A stretch of 64,000 nt of DNA, from the NCBI RefSeq assembly GCF_900107045.1, contig NZ_FNON01000002.1:496001-560000 (forward strand), in the 5' to 3' direction. The number at the start of each line of letters is the position of its first letter. The stretch's first letter is position 1. Made by a program: the position numbers and the translations under genes. This document shows positions 58,972 through 64,000 of the stretch, one piece after another. This DNA comes from Amycolatopsis xylanica. Its GTDB lineage: Bacteria; Actinomycetota; Actinomycetes; Mycobacteriales; Pseudonocardiaceae. The notes under the pieces were generated by a model. That model searched no databases and had not been told where the DNA came from. It worked only from the letters and a program-made list of their open reading frames with translations.

Positions 58972-59151
58972 CTAGTTGACCGGAGGCGAGTGCGGGTGCC
59001 AGTTCTCCGGCGAGACCAGCGGCTGCGGCTTCGGCGCCTCCGGGTCGGTCGGCTCCGGGTCCTCCGGCGGCGGCGAATGCGGGTGCCAGTTGTCGAGGCC
59101 GTCGGTGGTCGGATCCTCCGGCAGCTGTTCTGTCGTGGTCTCGGTCGACAT
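58972..59151 (-). CDS. 59-aa protein with duplicated NWHPHSPP motif
   Basis: A small acidic Pro-rich protein (ATG 59151 to TAG 58972). After STETTTEQLPEDPTTDGLD comes NWHPHSPP, then an acidic proline linker (EDPEPTDPEAPKPQP), then a second NWHPHSPP near the C-terminus (EN-NWHPHSPP-VN type ending). The exact tandem of an eight-residue motif, the stop right after it and the location upstream of the sigma/CHAT genes argue for a real gene. No signal peptide. Possible roles are a protease substrate, a peptide tag or precursor, or an adaptor. The ribosome site is weak (GAGAGGG at 14 nt). Confidence 0.75.
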   Translation of the reverse strand: MSTETTTEQLPEDPTTDGLDNWHPHSPPPEDPEPTDPEAPKPQPLVSPENWHPHSPPVN

Positions 59152-59311
59152 CGTGTTACCCCATTCCCTCTCGGCTACTCCATAAGACGCACTTATCTGG
59201 CCTGCAGATACACGGAGTGCAAACTTTTTCAGGGAAATTCAGGGTTGCGGAAGAAGCAAGCGTCAGGCGTCACCCTATTGCGGCTCGACACCAACAGCGG
59301 GTAATCAGCGG

Positions 59312-60010
59312 CTACCCCGCGGTAACCGTTTGCGCGAGTTGTGCCGCCCACTTCCGATAACCGGCTGGACCAGGGTGGAAACCATCCGCCGCGAAGAGGT
59401 CGTCAGCGAGAATTTCCGACGGCATCGGCGCGTGCCCGACACCCGGGACGCGGGTGAGCCGCACGGCGGCCGCGTCCAGCGCGGCCGACCTGGCGCCGAG
59501 CACCGCGCGCAGTGGCCGCGGGAGCACCGGGAACCGGTCCATCGGCGGGACCCCGGCCAGCAGCACCGGCACCGGGCCGAGCCCGCGCCGGATCGCGACG
59601 ACGAGTCGCAGCAGGTCACGGCGATATCGCGCGGCGGAATGCAGCTCGATCGTGTCGTTGACGCCGAGCGCGATCACCACGAGATCGGCGGGCTCGGCGG
59701 CGGGCAGCAGGTCCGTCCGTACGACGCGGGCGTTCGCCCCGGTCCGGCCGACGGCCTGCCAGCGCACGCCGCGCCCGGTCCGCTCGGCCAGCGCCAAGGC
59801 CAGCTGGCCGGTCAACGCCTCTTCGTGCGTCGCGGCGCCGACACCGTCCACGGTGGACTCGCCGAGCACGAGCAGCCGCAGTGGATCACCGCCCGGCACG
59901 GATCCGGTGACCGGGCCGCTCGCGCCCGGCAGTCTCGGTGTCACCCGGCGCACGTGCAACGCCTGCGCCAACAGCACCGGCGCGAGCGCCACTGTCAGCA
60001 GTCCACGCAT
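59312..60010 (-). CDS. SGNH/GDSL hydrolase
   Basis: A 232-aa lipase or esterase-like protein. Block I is LLVLGESTVDGVGAAT (Ser in GEST), block III is VVIALGVNDTIEL (GVND), block V is DGFHPGPAGYRKWA with the catalytic Asp and His. A hydrophobic N-terminus (LLTVALAPVLLAQAL) may be a signal or membrane anchor. The promoter of the CHAT module lies between its stop and the NWHPHSPP gene, which is on the same strand downstream. Substrate unknown. Confidence 0.9.
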   Translation of the reverse strand: MRGLLTVALAPVLLAQALHVRRVTPRLPGASGPVTGSVPGGDPLRLLVLGESTVDGVGAATHEEALTGQLALALAERTGRGVRWQAVGRTGANARVVRTDLLPAAEPADLVVIALGVNDTIELHSAARYRRDLLRLVVAIRRGLGPVPVLLAGVPPMDRFPVLPRPLRAVLGARSAALDAAAVRLTRVPGVGHAPMPSEILADDLFAADGFHPGPAGYRKWAAQLAQTVTAG

Positions 60011-60020
60011 GGGCCGGACT

Positions 60021-60656
60021 TTAGCCGTGTGCGATGGAGATGGTGCCCTTCACCAGGGAGTCGTCCGCCACAGTCCGGAGTAGATAGTCGGCGACGTCGG
60101 CGCGCGTGATGCTGAACGACCCGCGCACGTTGCCGTCGGCCCGGCTCCTGATCCGCCCGGTGCGGCCGCCGTCGGTGAGCCGGGGCGGACGCACGATCGT
60201 CCACGCGAGCTCGCTGGCGCGGACCAGCTCCTCCATCTCCCGCATGTCGCGGAAGCTCTCCTTGAGCACGCTCCCGAGCAGCGGCTTGACCAGCGTGCGC
60301 GTGAAGACGCCGTCCCCCTCGGTGGTCAGCCCGCTCGCGCTGACCACGACGAGCCGCCGGACGTCGGCGTCGCGCATCGCCGCGATCGTGGCGCGGGCGC
60401 CGTCGGCGCACACGGTCGTCGGGCGGCGGTCGCGCGCGCCGAGCGCGGAGACGACCGCGTCCCGCCCGGTGATCGCCGGCGCCAGCGCGCTCGGGTCGAG
60501 CTCCTTCGCTATTACGACTTCCAGGCGAACCTGCGGCTCGACGGCGAGTTTCGCCGGATCGCGGACGACGGCTGTGACATGGTGGTCCGCTTCCAGCGCC
60601 TGCCTGACGAGGTGGGTGCCGACCCCGCCGGTGGCGCCGAGAATGGTGAGTTTCAT
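60021..60656 (-). CDS. NAD(P)-binding SDR-like protein (NmrA/atypical SDR)
   Basis: A 211-aa Rossmann-fold protein. It starts KLTILGATGGVGTHLVRQAL, followed by VTAVVRDPAKLAV and VVSALGARDRRPTTVCADGA, matching NAD(P)H-binding atypical SDRs such as SDR5/YwnB. The ATG at 60656 is chosen because the longer frame to 60683 overlaps the operator. It is divergent from the TetR gene, and the inverted repeat at 60682-60705 lies between them, so it is the likely target of that repressor. It ends 10 bp upstream of the SGNH hydrolase start on the same strand. Confidence 0.9.
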   Translation of the reverse strand: MKLTILGATGGVGTHLVRQALEADHHVTAVVRDPAKLAVEPQVRLEVVIAKELDPSALAPAITGRDAVVSALGARDRRPTTVCADGARATIAAMRDADVRRLVVVSASGLTTEGDGVFTRTLVKPLLGSVLKESFRDMREMEELVRASELAWTIVRPPRLTDGGRTGRIRSRADGNVRGSFSITRADVADYLLRTVADDSLVKGTISIAHG

Positions 60657-60681
60657 GACCGCACTCCAGGGGTTAGTGAAC

Positions 60682-60705
60682 ACTCACCCGCTATAGTGGG
60701 TAAGT
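60682..60705. promoter_or_regulatory. TetR operator candidate between NAD(P)-binding protein and TetR gene
   Basis: ACTCACCC (60682-60689) and GGGTAAGT (60698-60705) form an inverted repeat with one mismatch around 8 bp that include TATAGT. It lies 26 bp upstream of the divergent SDR-like start, in the promoter, so binding would block both genes. Confidence 0.6.
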
Positions 60706-60746
60706 GGTCGCCCACCCGTCAAGAAGACTCTGAGGGGGCTCTCAGC

Positions 60747-61343
60747 ATGGGTAGTCGGGAAGACATCGTCGCGGCGGCGGCCTCCATCATGCGGGAACAG
60801 GGCTACGCCCGCGCGACCACCAAGGAGATCGCGCGCGCAGCGGGCTACTCGGAAGCGTTGCTGTACAAGCACTTCAAGGACAAGACCGAGATCTTCCTCT
60901 GCGTGCTCACCGAGGAGAACCCGCCGCTGGCCGCGATCGTCGAGGAGCTGATCGGGACCGCGGGCGAGCAGCCGATCGAGGCGAACATCACCAGGATCGT
61001 GCGCGGCGCGCTCGATTTCTTCCTCGGCAGCTTCCCGATCGGCGTCTCGGTGTTCTCCACGAAGGAGCTGCTCACCGCACACCGTGAGCGCCTCGCCGAG
61101 GTCGGCGCCGGGCCGCGCAATCCGATCGACGGCGTCGCGCTCTACCTGAGCAAGGAGATCGAGCTCGGCAGGGTCAACCCGGACGCCGACCCGCAAGCCG
61201 CCGCCTCGCTATTGCTCGGCGCCTGCTTCCACCACGCGTTCCTGTGCACCTACGAGGCGGTCGAGCCCGAGAAGTCCACATTGGACGAGCTGGCGACCAC
61301 CCTGGCGCGGACCGCGCTCAGCGGGCTTCGGCGGCTTCCTTAG
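60747..61343 (+). CDS. TetR-family transcriptional regulator
   Basis: A 198-aa repressor with the helix-turn-helix TTKEIARAAGYSEALLYKHF (about residues 25-44) and a standard ligand domain with LLGACFHHAFLCTYE. The ATG at 60747 is preceded by GAGGGGGC. A palindrome (60682-60705) lies upstream, between it and the SDR-like gene. It overlaps the convergent GbsR/MarR gene by 26 bp. The ligand is unknown. Confidence 0.94.
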   Translation: MGSREDIVAAAASIMREQGYARATTKEIARAAGYSEALLYKHFKDKTEIFLCVLTEENPPLAAIVEELIGTAGEQPIEANITRIVRGALDFFLGSFPIGVSVFSTKELLTAHRERLAEVGAGPRNPIDGVALYLSKEIELGRVNPDADPQAAASLLLGACFHHAFLCTYEAVEPEKSTLDELATTLARTALSGLRRLP

Positions 61344-61821
61344 CCTTCTGCAGCTCGTGCCAGCGGTCGAACATCGCCGGGATCTCCTTGATCACGTAGG
61401 CGAGGAAGTCGGCCATCACCGACAGCCGGTGACCGGCGGGCGTGTCCTCACCCAGCGTTGAGACACCTTCGGTCGCCGCGTCGCGCCACATGATCATGAA
61501 GCGGTCCCGCTTGAGGAACGCGGCGTACCACATGTCGTCGAACACCCGGTAGTGATCGCGCCGCTCGCCGGGCTCGCGCTCGCGGGCGACCATGCCGACC
61601 TGGTCCAGGTACCGCACGGCCCCGGAGATCGCGGCCGGGCTGACCTGCAGCTGATCGGCCAGCTCGGCGGCGGTCAGCTTGCCGCTGTCGGTCACCATCA
61701 GCGCCGCGAACACGCGCGACGGCATTCTGGCCAGCCCGATCTGGGTGAGGATCAGGGCGAGGCTTTCCACGTATCGGCGGACGGCGTCTGCGTCTCGCTC
61801 ATGCTCAGGCGTCGTCGTCAT
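61318..61821 (-). CDS. GbsR/MarR-family transcriptional regulator
   Basis: A 167-aa winged-helix regulator. The DNA-binding part is TAAELADQLQVSPAAISGAV and RYLDQVGMVAREREPGERRD with its wing. The C-terminal part is helical (LSVMADFLAYVIKEIPAMF). It resembles the GbsR/MarR proteins placed next to drug-exporter genes. It is divergent from the ABC exporter, with a 16-bp palindrome (61881-61896) in the shared gap, so it probably represses that operon and itself. Confidence 0.92.
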   Translation of the reverse strand: MTTTPEHERDADAVRRYVESLALILTQIGLARMPSRVFAALMVTDSGKLTAAELADQLQVSPAAISGAVRYLDQVGMVAREREPGERRDHYRVFDDMWYAAFLKRDRFMIMWRDAATEGVSTLGEDTPAGHRLSVMADFLAYVIKEIPAMFDRWHELQKAKEAAEAR

Positions 61822-61880
61822 CGGGACCCATCCTTCCGGAACCGGCTACCCCCGTCACTCGTTCCATACGTTTTCTTAAC

Positions 61881-61896
61881 TTCACAACTTTGTGAA
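61881..61896. promoter_or_regulatory. GbsR/MarR operator candidate upstream of ABC exporter
   Basis: TTCACAACTTTGTGAA is a 16-bp palindrome with a 2-bp centre. A second, wider repeat flanks it: ACTCGTT at 61857-61863 and AACGAGT at 61896-61902. It lies 20 bp upstream of the exporter start codon. Confidence 0.65.
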
Positions 61897-61916
61897 ACGA
61901 GTGTAGCTTCCGAATC

Positions 61917-62813
61917 ATGGAAAACGCCATCTCCATCTCCGGCCTCCACAAGTCTTTCGGCCGGACCAAGGCTCTCAACGGCCTCGACCTGCAGATACCC
62001 GTTGGGGAGGTGCACGGCTTCCTCGGCCCGAACGGCGCGGGGAAGTCGACCACCGTCCGGGTGCTGCTCGGGATGCTCCGCGCGGACTCCGGTGACGTAC
62101 GCCTACTCGGCGGCGACCCGTGGAAGGACGCCGCGAGCCTGCACCGCCGCCTCGCCTACGTGCCCGGCGACGTCAACCTCTGGCCGAACCTCTCCGGCGG
62201 TGAGGTGATCGACCTGCTCGGGCGGCTGCGCGGCGGGCTCGACCAGCGCCGCCGCAAGGACCTGATCGAGCGGTTCGACCTCGACCCCAAGAAGAAGGGT
62301 CGCACCTACTCCAAGGGCAACCGGCAGAAGGTCGCCATCGTCGCGGCGCTGGCGTCCAATGTGGACCTGCTGATCCTCGACGAGCCGACCTCCGGGCTGG
62401 ACCCGTTGATGGAGGCCACCTTCCAGTACGCCATCCAGGAGGAGCGCGAGCAGGGCCGCACCGTGCTGCTGTCCAGCCACATCCTGGCGGAGGTGGAAGC
62501 CTTGTGCGACAAGGTGAGCATCATCCGCAACGGGGTGAACGTGGAGACCGGCACGCTCGCCGACCTGCGCCACCTCACCAGGACCTCGATCACCGCCGAG
62601 CTCTCCGGGCCGCCGAACGGGCTGACCAGGCTGGCCAACATCCACGACCTCAAGGTGGACGGCAACCGCGTCCGGTTCGACGTGGAGACCCGCTCGCTCG
62701 ACGAGGCGCTGCGGCAGCTGACCCAGGTCGGCGTGCGCAGCCTGGTCAGCCAGCCGCCGACGCTCGAAGAGCTCTTCCTGCGCCACTACACGAACGAGGC
62801 GAACGCGAAATGA
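61917..62813 (+). CDS. ABC exporter ATP-binding protein
   Basis: A 298-aa ATPase. It has Walker [11 protein letters not shown]-loop, signature [18 protein letters not shown] (SKGN in place of SGGQ), Walker [17 protein letters not shown] and the H-loop [11 protein letters not shown]. The C-terminal part is a short helical extension. The signature variant SKGNRQK is known from antibiotic exporters of the Drr class. The stop overlaps the permease start (ATGA). Likely regulated by the divergent GbsR/MarR protein. Confidence 0.95.
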   Translation: MENAISISGLHKSFGRTKALNGLDLQIPVGEVHGFLGPNGAGKSTTVRVLLGMLRADSGDVRLLGGDPWKDAASLHRRLAYVPGDVNLWPNLSGGEVIDLLGRLRGGLDQRRRKDLIERFDLDPKKKGRTYSKGNRQKVAIVAALASNVDLLILDEPTSGLDPLMEATFQYAIQEEREQGRTVLLSSHILAEVEALCDKVSIIRNGVNVETGTLADLRHLTRTSITAELSGPPNGLTRLANIHDLKVDGNRVRFDVETRSLDEALRQLTQVGVRSLVSQPPTLEELFLRHYTNEANAK

Positions 62814-64000
62814 CCGCGAGGTCGCACGGGCTGACCGGCACCTGGCAGCTCACCCGGCTCGCGCTGCGCCGCGACCGGCTCACGATTCCACTGTGGATAG
62901 TCGTGCTCTCGCTGTCGCCGATGAGCTCGGCCAAGGCTTACGAAACGCTGTACCCCACGGCAGTCGAACGCGCCGGGCTGATCCACGGCGCGGGCGCCAA
63001 CCCGTCGGTCGCGGTGATCTACGGGCCCGCGTTCGACCTGTCGACCGCCGGCGGGTTCACCGCGTGGCGGCTCGTCGGGTTCATGGCGCTGATGATCGGC
63101 CTGATGGCCGTGTTCACCGTGACCAGGCACACCCGCGCGGAAGAGGACAGCGGCCGCGCCGAACTGCTCGCCTCCGGGGTGGTCGGCCGGTACGCCGCGC
63201 TGACCGCGGCGGTCCTCGTCTCGATCGGCACGAGTGTCGGCGTCGGCGTGGTGACGACAGCGGGTCTCATCGGGACGAAACTGCCCGCCGAGGGCTCGAT
63301 CGCGTTCGGCGCGGCCGTGGTGCTGGCCGGGCTGGTGTTCACCGCGATCGCGGCGGTCGCCGTCCAGGTGGCCGAATATGCGCGCACCGCCAACGGAATC
63401 GGCTCGGCCGCCGTCGGCATCGCGTTCCTGCTGCGCGCGATCGGCGACTCGACGACCGACGCGAAGTGGATCTCCTGGCTCTCCCCGATCGGCTGGACGC
63501 AGCAGATGCGCGCCTACGCGGGCGAGCGCTGGTGGGTGGCGCTCATCGGCATCGCGGCGGCCGTGGTGATCGGCGGCGCCGGCTACGCGCTACTGCCGCG
63601 ACGTGACGTCGGCGTCGGCATCATCCCGGCCAGGCCGGGACCGGCAGAGGCGGCTCCCGGCCTGCGCAGCCCGCTCGCGCTGGCGTGGCGGCTGCACCGC
63701 GGCCCGTTGCTCGGCTGGACCATCGGCATGGCCGTCTGCGGCGCGGTGTTCGGCTCGATCGCGAGCGGCATCGGCGAGCTCGTCGGCGGAAACGGGCAGG
63801 CGCAAGAGATCTTCCAGCGGATGGGCGGTTCCTCGGCGCTGGTGGACGCGTTCATGGCGGCCATGGTCGGGATGTTCGGCATGGTCATCGCGCTCTACGG
63901 GGTCCAGGCGGCGCTGCGGATGCGCGGCGAGGAGACGGCCGTGCGGCTCGAACCGCTGCTGGCCACCCAGGTCGGCAGGCTGCGCTGGACGGGCAGCCAC
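62810..64000 (+). CDS. ABC exporter permease, polyketide-antibiotic-exporter type (partial, runs off the right edge)
   Basis: Open from ATG 62810 to the end of the window (397 codons, no stop). About ten hydrophobic helices are visible in two sets: helices to about residue 250, then a loop with [16 protein letters not shown], then a second set starting [20 protein letters not shown]. This is the layout of the actinomycete exporter of polyketide antibiotics (about 530 residues), so about 130 residues are missing. It is coupled to the ATPase by an ATGA overlap. The substrate is unknown; the flanking TetR and GbsR suggest induction by a toxic compound. Confidence 0.92.
   Translation, partial: MTARSHGLTGTWQLTRLALRRDRLTIPLWIVVLSLSPMSSAKAYETLYPTAVERAGLIHGAGANPSVAVIYGPAFDLSTAGGFTAWRLVGFMALMIGLMAVFTVTRHTRAEEDSGRAELLASGVVGRYAALTAAVLVSIGTSVGVGVVTTAGLIGTKLPAEGSIAFGAAVVLAGLVFTAIAAVAVQVAEYARTANGIGSAAVGIAFLLRAIGDSTTDAKWISWLSPIGWTQQMRAYAGERWWVALIGIAAAVVIGGAGYALLPRRDVGVGIIPARPGPAEAAPGLRSPLALAWRLHRGPLLGWTIGMAVCGAVFGSIASGIGELVGGNGQAQEIFQRMGGSSALVDAFMAAMVGMFGMVIALYGVQAALRMRGEETAVRLEPLLATQVGRLRWTGSH

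Overview
The window is high-GC actinomycete DNA, almost certainly a member of the Pseudonocardiaceae (Amycolatopsis/Lentzea-like). This rests on codon usage, an F420-type nitroreductase, a mycofactocin-type SDR, an MT0933-type antitoxin, a DUF6541 membrane protein, and gene order matching mycobacteria at two loci: dnaX / Ami1-like amidase / ybaB / recR (Rv3715c-Rv3721c) and tadA / tadA-associated protein / tyrA (Rv3752c-Rv3754). It is chromosomal. I see no transposase, integrase, phage gene, CRISPR array or replication origin.

Layout. 0-3 kb: a LysR regulator divergent from an EamA exporter, then DedA. 2.8-8.7 kb: a complete dipeptide/oligopeptide ABC importer operon. 8.8-16.1 kb: a surface-polysaccharide cluster (two GT2 glycosyltransferases, DUF2304, DUF6541, flippase, UDP-GlcNAc 2-epimerase-like enzyme) with a small kinase at its end. 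16.2-20.5 kb: recR, ybaB, amidase, dnaX and the small SRP RNA. 20.5-26.3 kb: threonine dehydratase, two two-component systems and a secreted DUF5666-like protein. 26.4-32.7 kb: regulators (two TetR, one WYL), epoxide hydrolase, RibD/DHFR-like reductase, 3-hydroxyacyl-CoA dehydrogenase. 32.8-37.7 kb: ArsR-like regulator, L,D-transpeptidase, SDR, Tat-exported phospholipase C. 37.9-42.4 kb: an RHH/MazF-like toxin-antitoxin pair, tRNA-Ser(GGA), and a four-gene FtsK-ATPase cassette with small helical partners. 42.5-48 kb: extracellular nuclease, BNR-like secreted protein, a three-gene envelope cluster, tRNA-Ser(CGA). 48.1-54.8 kb: tadA, its partner, M20 amidohydrolase, tyrA, FUSC transporter, small secreted or soluble proteins. 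54.9-59.2 kb: a CHAT-protease/TPR protein, a 156-aa partner, a sigma factor and a 59-aa protein with a duplicated NWHPHSPP motif. 59.3-64 kb: SGNH hydrolase, NAD(P)-binding protein, TetR and GbsR/MarR regulators, and an ABC exporter running off the right edge.

Two modules look least explained by known systems. The first is the sigma factor / 156-aa protein / CHAT-TPR protease run with the upstream NWHPHSPP peptide, which looks like a regulated proteolytic response. The second is the cytosolic FtsK-like ATPase with two small helical proteins before it and one coiled-coil protein after it, built like a stripped-down type VII export core.

A third pattern runs through the whole window. Gene ends are repeatedly filled by long, near-perfect intergenic inverted repeats that fall into a few sequence families (CGAAAGCCACTTTCGTCAG; AATCCCAATGTGGC; GTCGTGAGTGTTTAGGCC; AGCGGGCTT[T/C]A). 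These recur at loci tens of kilobases apart and share modules with each other. They probably act as bidirectional terminators, but their sequence conservation between loci suggests copying or gene conversion.
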